Notes under the pieces: generated by a model
Database searches by the model: none
What the model was told of the DNA's origin: nothing
Seen by the model: the letters and a program-made list of their open reading frames with translations, nothing else
In this document: positions 19,563 to 31,000 of the stretch, in pieces
How positions within the stretch are numbered: position 1 is the first letter of the stretch
Layout: the number at the start of each line of letters is the position of its first letter
DNA from: Candidula unifasciata
Taxonomy: Eukaryota > Mollusca > Gastropoda > Stylommatophora > Geomitridae
Assembly (NCBI GenBank): GCA_905116865.2
Contig: CAJHNH020006046.1
Span: forward strand, 274,001 to 338,000
Reading direction: 5' to 3'
DNA length: 64,000 nucleotides
Program-made: the position numbers and the translations under genes

Positions 19563-22242
19563 CGAAAGTTCTACTGCGACAAGGCATCCCTCAAGGTGGT
19601 GTCCTGTCGCCCACACTTTTCCTCTTATTCATCAACGACCTGGTTGCTGAGATACCAAATGGAATCAAAATGGCAATGTATGCCGACGACCTGGTACTGT
19701 GGTGCACCAATGAACATGCAACAATAGCCACAAAAACACTACAGCGGGCTACAAATGCACTTGACGCATGGGCCAATAGATGGTGTGTCAGCATCAACAC
19801 AGACAAATGTAGCACCACACTCTTCACCCTCTCCCCAAAGCAAAAAGCGGGCATCATCAAAATAAACGGAATACCCCTAAGAAATGATAAAGAGCCCACA
19901 TGCCTAGGAGTCACATTTGATGACAGGTTGACATGGAGAAAACACATGAACAAGGCAGCAACCAAAGCCAAGAGGAAGACAGCCATACTAAGTGGAACCA
20001 CATAGGGGAGCCGATGGGAAAATACTCAAAAAAGTATACAAGCAGAGAATACTTCCACACTTGGAATATGGGTCAACTGCATGGTGTTCAGCATCTAGTA
20101 CCACATTAAAGGAGTTGGACAAAGGGCAAAATCAAGCGCTCAGAGTCATCACAGGAGGGATGAAATCAAACCCCATATTAGAAATGGAGAAAGCTGGGAA
20201 AACACAGGCACTGAGAGAACGCATAGATACAAAGTTGCAAATACAAGCTGAAAAGTTCCTCAGTATGCCAGATCACCCGATGGAAAATAGATTTAAAGAA
20301 CCTAGGCTTGGGACGGTTAAAAAGAAGCAGCTTATACACCAAGCAAAAAGAATATGTAGACAAACTCCTGACCTTCCAGAAATTGGTTGCCCACTTAAAA
20401 GTATTCCAGAACAAACCCCATGGAGAGAAAAATGCAAACTAACAGTACAAATCCAGACAAATGTAAAAGGGATATTTGACAAGAAAGAGCAAGATAGTGT
20501 ACAACGCAGAATGGCCACCCTCAGTTATATTGATGAAGAATACACACAAGAACAATGGGTCAGAGTCTATACAGATGGGTCCGCAGAAAGTGCACTTAGA
20601 AATGGTGGTGCTGGAGGATACATCGAATCCCCAGATGGTACTAGGGATAAGTCCAGCGTACCAACCGGGAAGTACTGCCATAACTATGAAGCAGAAACTC
20701 AAGCTATCAAGATAGCAACAGAGAAACTGCTAAATATCAATCTTGGCTCACAGTATGTGGTAATGCTGACAGATGCTTCTTCTTCTTCTTCTGCGTTCGA
20801 CATCAGTCATGCTAAATATTGAGTTCCGTCTGGGTCACAAATAGGATTGTGCGTTTAAGGTCGCCCCCAGTCCCCCATAGCTTCTCTTTCAATGTGGCTC
20901 CCTTGGGCCAGATCCACAGTCTTTGCTGGGAGAGGTAAGGGCAGTACTGTAGTGTGTGCCCAGGGGTCTGTCTTTCTGCTCCACAATCACAGGCAGCAGA
21001 TTTTTTTTATGCCTATCCTGTACAGGTGTGCTCGAAGACCACAGTGTCCAGTCCGAAGTCTAAAAATTGTTGTTTGTTCTTTCCTGTTGAGTTTATTTAT
21101 GCTGTCACTCTCTGGTCTGTAATCTCCATTCTGCCTTCTCCACTCTCGCTTGAAAGACTGCTTTAACGCTGTTTTGGTTTCTTTGTAGCTGTGTGGTGGA
21201 TGAGGTTGTGGAAGATTACTCTCAGCTTTTGCCAACTCATCTGCTCTCTCATTACCTCGAATACCACAGTGGGCTGGTATCCACTGCAAGATCTGTTCTG
21301 CTTCCTTTTCATTGGAGAGTAAACCAATGTTGGTCCTTAGATCTACAATTAGTTTGTCTTGTTTTTTACTTGATAGTGCTTGGAGAACAGACAATGAGTC
21401 ACTGAGTATAACTATTTTGTGCCCTCTGTGTTCTTGATTGATGAGATGTTGGACTGCAGCAAGGAGGGCAGTTGCCTCAGCTCTGAAGTTAGTGCAAATG
21501 TCACCTGCTGCTAGGGGGTTTAATGTATTTTCCACAACTCCCCTTTCTGACTGCATCTGTATCAGGGCCGTAGGTAAAAACCTGAGTCCAAGTGGTGTTG
21601 GGATACTTCTAGTCAAGCATAGCAAGAGCTAGGGTTCTCTGTTGTTCTCTGTTGACATATGCTAAATCAGTACTTGAAGCACTCCAGTCTAGGAAACTAC
21701 CAGAATTGCAAACACTGCTGACACAACTCAGCCTTCAGCGAAGAGTCGTAATGCAGTGCATACCGTCTCATTGTGGAGTGCCTGGAAATGATAAAGCTGA
21801 TCAACTGGCATGGGAAGCTGCGACAAAAGAGCAGCCGGATGTACCAGTCACATACCACCAAAAGAAAAGAATCATTAAATCGATCAGGAAACTACCAGCC
21901 CCAGCACAAGACGACTATTTTATTATGGACAGACCAAAACAAGTCATTATCCTCCGCCTCAGAACAGGTCACAACCGATTACGTAACCACATGTAGACAA
22001 AATTCAAGATAGGTGTATCAGCCATGTGCACCTGTGGAAATGTGCCCCAGACAGCAGCGCATGTACTCCAGGACTGCACCGAATTTGACACATTAAGGCA
22101 AACCTTTTGGCCAGAAAGAACAACAGTGGAACGTAAACTCTATGGACCACTGAATGAACTAACAACGACAGTGAAATTTATACAAGAGACAAAACTGCTG
22201 ATATAGACAACTTATTTCAGGCGAACGAAGAAGAAGAAGACG
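19563..22242 (+). mobile_element. LINE with RT and RNase H, split by a nested LINE
   Basis: RT: LLRQGIPQGGVLSPTLFLLF and AMYADDLVLWCTNEH (catalytic YADD), then LGVTFDDRLTWRKHM. A frameshift near 19995 precedes HLEYGSTAWC and LRVITGGMKS. RNase H: RVYTDGSAES, YNYEAETQAIKIA-like (read NYEAETQAIKIATEKL), VVMLTDA, then resuming after 21662 with KSVLEALQSRKLPELQ and CIPSHCGVPGNDKADQLAWE. It ends in caggcgaacgaagaagaaga. The insertion at 20777-21652 cuts it between the A and K of the RNase H LTDAKS motif. Confidence 0.88.
20777..21652 (-). mobile_element. Nested LINE 3' fragment, minus, GAA tail
   Basis: The minus frame reads ERGVVENTLNPLAAGDICTN, FRAEATALLAAVQHLINQEH, KIVILSDSLSVLQALSSKK, ILQWIPAHCGIRGNERADEL and FRLRTGHCGLRAHLYRIGIK: an RNase H domain and C-terminus. 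The GAA tail is at its left edge. It is flanked by tgacagatgc (20767-20776) and tgacatatgc (21653-21662), a 10-bp target duplication with one mismatch. Same family as 17270-17896. Confidence 0.88.
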
Positions 22243-23560
22243 AATAACATGGCCGAAAAATGATGACTGTCTCCTTCTGATGTCTGTGATCAGTTGTCTT
22301 CGGGCTCCCGCCTTTTTCAAAACCTCTTGGTTGCTCTTTTTGGCTGTCCAAGGTATTCTAAGCATTCTTCTGTAAAACCCCATCTCTGAGGCCTCTAGAA
22401 ATTGTTTGGCCTGCCTACCAATTATCCAGGATTCACAGCCATATGTTAAAACTGGATGTTTGTAGCAAGCAAGAATTCTTTTTCTAACTCTCAATGGCAA
22501 GGATATATTGCACAAGATGTTTTTCATTTTATAAAATGCAGTTTTTGTCTGTCCTATTATGTTTCTTATCTCAGTTATGCACCTTCCATCTGATGTTATC
22601 CATGTGCCCAGATACTTAAATTTCTGTACTTGTCCTAAAATAACACTATCAACTTTTATTACACACTTAGGAATAATTCGTTTCTTTGATACCACCATTA
22701 CTTATGTCTTCCCATTGTTCAAACTGAGGCCCATTCTTCCACTTTCCAACACCACAATGTCTATCATTTCCTGTAGTTCTTTCTGACTTGTTGCTATCAA
22801 GACTGTGTCATCAGCATAACTTAAATTGTTTATATTGTGCCCACCAACCACAATTCCGGGCATACCAGTTAAAGATATCATTATATATTCACTGTATATT
22901 GAAAACAAATCAGGTAACAGTACACATTCTTGTCGTACGCCCCTCTTTATGCTTTGAAATGTACCTAAACAGTTGTTAATTCTTATAGCTGCTGTTTGCT
23001 GCCATTACATATTCTTTATTATTCGTAGATCTTTCCCATCAATGTTTAATTTTTCTAACAGTTTGATTACTTCTTCATGCTTCACGCAGTCAAATGCTTT
23101 TGTATACTCTATGAAGCATACGTACAAATCAGTCTTTACTTCTATAGCTCTTTCTGACAATGTCCTTAGGATGTATATGGCTTTGTCTGAACATTTTCCT
23201 TCTACAAATCCACATTGGTCATCGCTGATTTCTGGTTTAATTTTGTTTCTTATTCTTCTCATAATTATTCTCAGCAAAATCTTAGTCATGTGACTCATAA
23301 GACTTTTTGTGAGATGGTCTTCACATTTTATAGTGCCTGGTTTCTTAGGCAGAGCTATAAATATGGATTTTAAAAGGTCATTTGGAATATACCCACTATT
23401 ATAAATATCATTTAAAAGTTTAGTTATTATTTCAGTTCCAAAATCTCCCAGTGCTTCGATTTCTTCCAGTGAGATGTTGTCTGGCCCGGGTGCTTTTCCT
23501 TTCTTTATATGATGTTTTGCATCCTCAACTTTTGCAGTCAGTATTGGTTAAATCCGTTAA
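22243..23560 (-). mobile_element. LINE with RT, degraded (RTE-like in style)
   Basis: Read on minus: APGPDNISLEEIEALG, LLRIIMRRIRNKIKPEISDD, CGFVEGKCSDKAIYILRT, YTKAFDCVKHEEVIKLLEKL, LSYADDTVLIATSQKELQEM (catalytic YADD), [36 protein letters not shown] and FYRRMLRIPWTAKKSN. Several stops and frameshifts. Its 3' end abuts the end of the plus-strand LINE at 22242. Confidence 0.87.
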
Positions 23561-23919
23561 ATTAGCCAATGTTGACACTGGTGAACAAATTACTGAATTA
23601 CGTGTACAATATTTGTGTTAGAAATGCACATATTTAATTTTTTTATATTATATGTAAGCGTGGTATCATATAAGGTATTCCTGAATTATATTTAATCAAT
23701 GACAAGACGTATGACTTACTGTTTAGTCTTTGATGGTTAATATTTTTGTTTCAGGTAACTGCATTCTTATGTAACTCATTAGCTACCATTCCTTCTATAA
23801 AACTAGATTTAACTGTCCGGCTTCGCCCGGCATAGTGAAGTCTTATCCTCCCGTCCTCTACCTTATCTTGGTCTTCGCCGTTACATATAGGCCTAGTGGT
23901 CATAATTAGTTTTTTGTTT
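23561..23919. other. AT-rich intergenic sequence, nothing recognised
   Basis: No supported feature in this gap. Confidence 0.4.
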
Positions 23920-24300
23920 TGTTTTACTCTACATAAAGTCATAGCACTGTGTGCAGTGACCTCTCGATTACCCCTAAAACCTCTCATGTAAATAACCGAC
24001 AGGACACCTTGACCCCCTTACTGATCACCAGCATCTAACAGCTCGACACGACATCTTCCACATTTGCACACAAAAAAAAAATAAATTAATTTGTCCCTCT
24101 ATAAAAGTCATAGTACCATATGCCGTGACCTCTCGATGACCAATAACAACTCTCATTAAACTAGCTGACATGACACCTTGAACCCTCACTAATCACCAGC
24201 ACCTAACATCTTGATACGGCACCCGCCCTTTTTGCCATAATTTTTCATGTTTACTCTATTTAAACTCATAGCACCACGTGCCGATGAGAGCCTGATGACC
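23920..24300. repeat. Diverged tandem repeat, about 165-bp period, 2+ copies
   Basis: agtcatagcactgtgtgcag..tgacctctcgat recurs as agtcatagtaccatatgccg..tgacctctcgat and as ctcatagcaccacgtgccga at about 23938, 24105 and 24267. Each is followed (first two) by ggacaccttgaccc-like and atcaccagcatctaac-like blocks. Confidence 0.6.
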
Positions 24301-24355
24301 CTCTACTACATAACATATAAATACTATTTCTAAGGGCCAAAAAAATTTTTTTTTG

Positions 24356-24388
<33 letters not shown>

Positions 24389-24425
24389 TAAAAAAAAAGG
24401 TTGGAGACCATTGATATTATTTTAT
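24300..24425. mobile_element. Possible hAT-type MITE remnant with G homopolymer
   Basis: The right edge aaggttggagaccattga resembles the common hAT-MITE end (aggttgggaaccactg). Inside is a long G run (24358-24386) between T and A runs. The other end is not clear. Confidence 0.3.
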
Positions 24426-24429
24426 TTCG

Positions 24430-25160
24430 TTTCTGACATCATCATCATTAAATGCCTTGCAGCTGGCGTCGGCGTTTATGCATATCCTCTAATCTCGGTC
24501 TTTGGGCTGTGGATCTATCTGAATCACTGATGATATTCCTTCATGTCACTGTCTTAAGCTATCCACCATCATTTCTCTTGGTCTACCTTTGCCACTTCTA
24601 GCAGTGATCTTTCCAGGCGTCACGCTATTTTCCAGTGCTCCTTTTCTTATCACATGACCAAATAACTTTAATCTCCTTCTCATTGTTGTATAAAATGTTC
24701 TACTTTCATTAACTATTTCCAGGCAATCATTGTTAGTTATTCTAACAGTCCAAGGTATGCGCAACATTCTTCTTAAGAACCACATCTCAGTTGCCTCTAA
24801 ACTTGTCTTAATTTGTTTGTTAACATTCCAAGATTCACTGCCATACAACAGAACAGGCTCGATGTAACATTTCAGTAGGCGTTTTCTGAATGAGGGTGAT
24901 TTATTACATAAGATACTCCTCATCTTCTGAAATTTCGCCGTTGCCTGGCCAATTTTACTCTTAATTTGTCACACATCGTTCATATGATGTTATGAATGTC
25001 CCCAGGTTGAGACCCGCTGATCTATAGTAATTGCGTCTGGTCCGGCTGTGTTTCCTTTCTTTATATGTTTGATAGCATCACATACTTCTTCTTTTAGTAT
25101 GGGTGGCCTTTCTGTGTTACTTTCTGCTGTTAAATCTGATCTTGCTCCACTATATAATTC
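24430..25160 (-). mobile_element. LINE remnant with internal deletion
   Basis: The 5' piece at 25027-25160 reads ERPPILKEEVCDAIKHIKKG + NTAGPDAI (start of RT). The 3' piece at 24440-24960 reads CYIEPVLLYGSESWNVNKQI, EMWFLRRMLRIPWTVRITNN, LKLFGHVIRKGALENSVTPG and GRPREMMVDSLRQ. The RT core is missing. A hAT-like end (ccaggttgagacccgctgat) lies at the junction near 25000, so another element may have replaced it. Confidence 0.75.
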
Positions 25161-25860
25161 TCGTATTTATTCATTCTATCTGCTTATTCGTTTCCGTGGG
25201 TGCCATATTTTAAGTAATTCTGCTAACTTGTGTAGGTACGAAGCGAAACATGTCGCACTGTCGCAGGGCGGGCTGTTGTTAAAACAAGTAAACTATGATC
25301 TCACAGCTGTCGATTTTCTTATTATTCTAATGATAAATTCCTATTTATAATATTAACAACACACGCTAAATTGTGCTGCCGGTATCAAGTAATTTGTGTG
25401 TGTGTGTAAATAAAAGGAATACGGTTGTTTTCTTCTCAAGCATTTTATCATCAGTAATTCATTCGCATTCCTAGCAGACTGCGCACAGGTTAAATAAATA
25501 ATATTGCTGACATTGTTATAACGTTATTTGTGACATTATTACTTAAGAATGTATACTTTACTTATCACTTATACTGTGTGTGTTTTTTTAAATAATAGCA
25601 ATCACCAATTAATTGTGACCGGCTCTGTTACTTAATTAAGACGTTTTGTGAAATCGTTTTAGTTTATCAATCCTTTTCTTCAGCGCTTAGCATCATATGT
25701 CCAAAAAGCCTTTGAGATTTTCAGAATTCACAACTGCATCACAATGACCAGCGAAGGTTGAGGATTAATATTGGAATACTACTACAATAAAGGCTTTTCG
25801 TCTAGTTTAAAGATTTCCGGGGCTCACCACAAAGGGTCTCTTCTTACAGTAGCACTGAAG
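25161..25860. other. Intergenic sequence, nothing firmly recognised
   Basis: A short (tg)n at about 25395. No gene or repeat that I can support. Confidence 0.4.
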
Positions 25861-25861
25861 A

Positions 25862-26590
25862 AGCCCACCTAACTTCTACCCCATATTATGGCGGCCAAAC
25901 AAATACCCTAACAGGGCCTCGTTCGTATGTAAAATGCGGACTTTCTGCAGCTAACACATCTCGGCAAAACTAGGATTACTTGACAATGTCACGACACGCA
26001 ACACTGCAGACGTTAGTAGCAGACGATAATAGCGACCGTTGACAATTTCGAGTGTTTCTGCTGACGATACTAGCGACCATTGACAATTTCGAGACACGCA
26101 ACATTACAGATGATAATAGCGACATGGTGGGAGACCACACACTCCAACGTAGATTAGCGTTGTTGTTGTCCTCACACTTTTCGGCATGCGCAAAACGCGG
26201 TTAAACTTACTGCCGACAGTATCCCCAGCGCCGCTACGCGTGGTGTGGATCTAAACTAGATGTCTGGGACTCACGAGCAAATAAATCAAAGGAAGTTGCA
26301 GAAGGTGCGGTAGCTGCTGCTCGTGAGTCCCAGTCATCTACTTTAGCCCCCCATCCGCGCCGCTACGCGCGGCACAGGGGATACTGACGGCGGTGCGGCA
26401 CAGTCGAAGAAACAGGTCCGCAATTAACATATCGCTGAGACCCTGTTAGAGCATTTGTTTCCTTATTCGGAGCCGATCCTAGTTTTGCAGTTGTTCCTCG
26501 ACAGGAAGTCAGAATTTTGCATAAGACTGAGACCCTGTTAGGGTATTTGTTTGGCCATAATAATATGGGATAGAAGTTCGGAGGAGAGCC
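25862..26590. mobile_element. Palindromic MITE-like element (copy 1)
   Basis: The left arm aacttctaccccatattatg + gcggccaaacaaatacccta is the inverted complement of the right arm gggtatttgtttggccataa + taatatgggatagaagtt. The centre holds a second inverted pair, gggactcacgag (26268) and ctcgtgagtccc (26319). No coding capacity. The right edge ttcggaggagagcc resembles the end of the 56230 element. Confidence 0.75.
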
Positions 26591-26821
26591 CTGAAGAACA
26601 GATACTCTAAAGAATGCTGTTATTGCGTACCTCATCCTGTAACAGTAAAACTGCTTGTTGTTAGGACACCCGTTTCTGTTGACTGTCTGATCATCTTTCT
26701 CCACCTTTGACGGTCAGATGCAATGGACTTAATAGTTGCATGCCTGATGCCTGTTGAATACTGTTACCAGGCCTTTGGGGGGGTCTGCCTTTTCTCTTCT
26801 CCATTGTTTTGTGTGTGTGTG

Positions 26822-27085
26822 TGTGAGGCCATTAGATCTTATGGCTATCCTCCGAATAACAGCCACATATTATGGCGGCCAAAAACATTGCTGACTTCCG
26901 GCAACTGTCGCCACTGCCGAGAGTACCTCCCGCGCTGTTACGCGCCTCGTAAAGCGGGGCTAAACTAGATGGCAGGGACTCACGAGCAGCAGCTTCCGCA
27001 TCTCCTGCTGACCACATCACCTATCTTGTGCCGCCGGTTGGTCTATAAAATATAGGTATAGCCCTATATACCTAAAGGCGTGGAA
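26822..27085 (+). mobile_element. Partial copy of the palindromic MITE joined to a SINE-E tail
   Basis: ggctatcctccgaataacag and ctagatggcagggactcacg match the MITE family at 25862 and 56230-57470. Sequence then switches to ctgctgaccacatcacctat and tctataaaatataggtatag, the 3' body of the SINE at 37134-37385. A composite of two repeats. Confidence 0.6.
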
Positions 27086-27257
27086 AAAAGGTCCTTATAC
27101 TTTTACTTTGCTTACCAGATTTATGAAATATATGATATTCTTATATTCATTGTTAGATTTGGCACCAAACTTTAGAGCTTATTGCATGCACTATTTATAT
27201 AGTATGCAAATGATTGAATTCATAAAAAATTATTTTCAAAAAAATGTTTTCCCGTAA

Positions 27258-27480
27258 TTAATTTAAATAATGCGGACACAAACAATACATTGCACAATTT
27301 ATTGCCAGGCATATTTCGCTGTATTTCATCAGGTGTGTTACTATTGAGTTACAATAACATAAAATGAAGCACAAAACTGAATAAATCCAACTAAAATGTG
27401 AATAGTTTCTTCCGACACATCGTGTGTGATATTTGGCCACGGGTAGCCCACCGTAGTCACGTGACTTGAAAAAAATGATT
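27258..27480. repeat. Interspersed repeat, copy without the SINE-A
   Basis: aataatgcggacacaaacaa to gtatttcatcagg and ccaactaaaatgtgaatag to gtagtcacgtgacttg match the two arms at 11190-11670. Between them it has about 45 bp not seen in the other copy. Confidence 0.65.
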
Positions 27481-27519
27481 TGATTTTGATAAGTAGATGA
27501 ATTATTGAAATTTTTTTTC

Positions 27520-27715
27520 CCTTCTTCTTCTGAGGGCAGCTTGCACATTGTATTGTGTTTAACAGCTAGGCACCTAACAGTCTCTGCACCTTTCGGCCCA
27601 AGATATCTTTCAGCAAACCTCTAATTAGTCGCCTTTTGTGATATGCTTGTTAGGAAATCAGTTGGTCTGTGATTTCTTCTTAAATTGGGCCCCAGAACCC
27701 ACATGAGGAATATGA
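27520..27715 (-). mobile_element. SINE with type-B body
   Basis: Contains ttcttcttctgagggcagct, acagctaggcacctaacagt, tctctgcacctttcggccca, gtcgccttttgtgatatgct and a head ending agaacccacatgagg. Lies just upstream of the CYTH gene. Confidence 0.55.
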
Positions 27716-27877
27716 GTTTTGTTTGAAACTTAGGATATGAACCCACTTGCCTTGTGTGGCTGCTACTGTTTGATTTTGCTACCATTCTTGTGGATTTTAC
27801 TATGTAAAGAGTTAAACTAATGCCTTTTTTAACCAAGCTAATTTCTATTTTCAGTCATATATAATAAATAATCAAAT

Positions 27878-28033
27878 ATGCCTCGCAATGTGGAGATCAA
27901 AGCAAAAGTAGCAGACCTGGAAGATTTGAAAGCAAGAGCAAGAATACTGGCTGGAGATAATGGAACTCTTCTTGAGCAGGAGGATACATTTTTTAACGTT
28001 CCCAGTGGACGCTTAAAGCTGAGACAAGCCACG
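27878..28033 (+). CDS. CYTH gene exon 1
   Basis: Fifty-two codons from MPRNVEIKAK to RLKLRQAT, donor GTGTGT. The ATG follows a pyrimidine-rich acceptor by 22 bases. Confidence 0.88.
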
Positions 28034-31000
28034 GTGTGTTTGTTGATTACTTCCTGCTGCTGATTTTTTTTTTTAAAAATATCTAGAAACCATCAGTTCT
28101 TAACCATTTGGCTCGGTACTATGGATATTACAACCCTTCGACTTTAATTCCATGATAAATACTGTAAATCTGGATGAAATGTGGCTTTTCTGCCAACTAC
28201 GCTAGCGAGCCGGGCCTTGCTGCTGATAATAGATGCTAAGTTGTCTTAATTAACTCTTCCAGTCCTAAAGAACGTGTGATGTGTGAATAGATCTTCTGTG
28301 AACCCTACTTAACATTGCATGTGTTCCCATACTGTATACATATGATCAGAACATACTAAATAAACCTGGCTTCTTCAGTATTTAGCTTCTTTGAAAGCAG
28401 TATACACTCATGAATTTTCTATTAGTAGTGTATACATATCGGCATCTCATGTAAAACCTTCTGGTACTCGAAGACTCTTTCAGGACTGGGCGGGTGTTTT
28501 CTTAACTTATTATATTTTAAGACGTTGTTGAATTTACCAGTGTCTGGGCCTGAGGAGATCCCCCCCCCCCTTTCCCCCACCAAAAAAAAACAGCGCTAAG
28601 GGAATAAGAGAAGTTAAAGTAAGATCTGGGACCACCAGTATCTTAACATCTGGGTACTTGTCCAGGGTCCCATATGCATAGGAATCTAATAATATTGACT
28701 ATTTATATTTAATTCCTGTGTATTGTATGATCCAGCGCACTGCTTTGTCCAAGGGCCCATAATGCTGTTAAGACAGCTCCGATTGGGGCCAAGTGGGTGA
28801 GTGTAACAACTAAATGAGTGACAAAGATTTGCGAAAAGAAACATGACACTTTAAGGCAAAAAATTGTTGTGGGCTTAAAAGAGTAAAAGTTGAAAGTAAA
28901 CTTTATGGATCACTCAATGAATTTAAAAAAAAAATAGTGAAATTAATGCCGGTATAGAAAACTTATTTTAGGCGAATAAAAGATGAGGCTTGGTAATGAG
29001 TCTGTCTATGTGTACTTATTATTCATTACACTTTTATGTAATGTGTTTGTCTTATGCTTAGTATTCAACTCTCTCTTATGTAATATGTATTCATTTTCCA
29101 TGTATTAGTAGCAGCAGCAGCTGTAGTAGGTGCTGCTGTTGTTGTTGTTTAATGCATTTTTTCCTGGTAATTTCCCCTGGTCTCTGTGTAGTAAGACCGG
29201 ACGCCCATGTATATTGTTACACCCGTAAAAAATCCCCTGGCAGTTGGAAATCGAAAAGAGTAGCCTAACGGCACTGTTCGGGCAAAATTTGGATTTAAAA
29301 ATGTACCCACAAGTATTTCAGGATCCCCGCCCGTGCTCCAGAGTTCGTGCACTGCGCAGAGATTCTTCGGATTCAGGCTTGAGTCAGAAGTAGAGCGGAG
29401 CACTTATGGGCTACCACATTTGTGCCATGATGTTGATCTGTTGTCTAAACCTAAACCTAATGAATGTTATCCTGGTCAAAACTTTTTTTCGGTTTGAATA
29501 GATAGTTTTTGTCTCTCTTTTGTGATATTGCATATTAATGTTTGTTTGTTTAATACTTTTGGTTGACATGTTTAGGGAGAAAAAACAATGCTGATACAGT
29601 ACAACAGGCCAGACCAGCAGGGACCCAAGTTGTCAGACTTTAACATTGCCATTGTTGATGATGTGGAATCAATGAAGGTACATGATTCAAACATGGTATA
29701 ACAATGTTTCATTGTCACTTGCTCTTAAAAATAAAAGGGAGATCAGCACAATCTTCTAATTCTTTTATTTCTTAAACACTTGTAACACCCTGTATGGGTT
29801 CTAGGGCTCCATTGTGGATGGTGGAGGTTTGACCCACTGCTCCCTAACAAGCATGTCGGCTCTGCATTTGTGGAAGCCTCCTTGGATGGCAGGGAATTCC
29901 TGGGAATATGCGCCCGCCATGCCTTGAGCACCAACCAGTTTACACCAGTTGCCCTGGATGGGTTCTCCAGGCGTAACACCCGTAGATAAGGGGACAAAGA
30001 AAACACCTCTCAGATAAGACCACGAAATGTCCCTGTCCCAAGAAACTATCTGGGAAGTTAACCGGTCAACAGATGCTCGATGAAGTCAGATATGTCGACC
30101 AAAAGGTGTAAATATCGCAGCTTTGCTGTGAACAGGCACATCATTATATATGTCACTCGTACAAACAAAAAGAAGAATTAAACCCATTACTTTCACTTAC
30201 ACATAATTTCTATCCTTCTAGAATGGCCTTTAACTAGGCTATACTATAATTTATCATCTGGAATGATGGAAAGGGGCTAGCAAATAAAAAGCAAAATTCT
30301 TTCTGTTCCTGTTATCAAAAATGTATTGAGTCACATTCAGTTTTTGCATAATTATTGTTTACACGGGTCAGTGTTCAGAGAGCTGTCTGAGGGCACTGGG
30401 GTCTCATGCGGGAAACCCGGTTTGATCCTCGACAAGGGACGAAGACTTATTCTGTCAGGAATACAAATCAAAACCCTAAACTGTCAGGCCATGGTGACTG
30501 CACGAACCATGCAGCTCTAAATCTTTATGTATTCGGACCTCTCCCTTAACACCACCCTAAATAATGGTTCTGGAAAAGGACTACAGTGCAAAAGTGAATG
30601 AACAATCAGAACATTTTGCCGGAGCTTACAGCTGGTGAATGCTAAGAAGAAGAAATACTGTTTATTACAGGCAGTAGTGGCAGCACTTTGTTCAGTTTTT
30701 TTTGTTTGTTGGTTTGTTTCATTACTGTCTCAATATTTATAACTGTAGACATTTTTCAGTTGTTTATCTGTTGCAACAGGTTTTGCTGACGAAGGCTTTG
30801 GGTATTAGAGGTGTGGTTAGGAAGTCTCGTGTACTGATCCTGCTGGGCCAGACGAGGATTCATCTTGACCATGTGCATGACCTTGGTAATTTTATGGAGC
30901 TTGAGGTATGTTGTGTTAGCTATGTGTGTGTGTTGTTGTCCGTCAAGATGATGATGATGACCACTCTTTTTCATCAAGTATAAGTACCAAGATGACTGAT

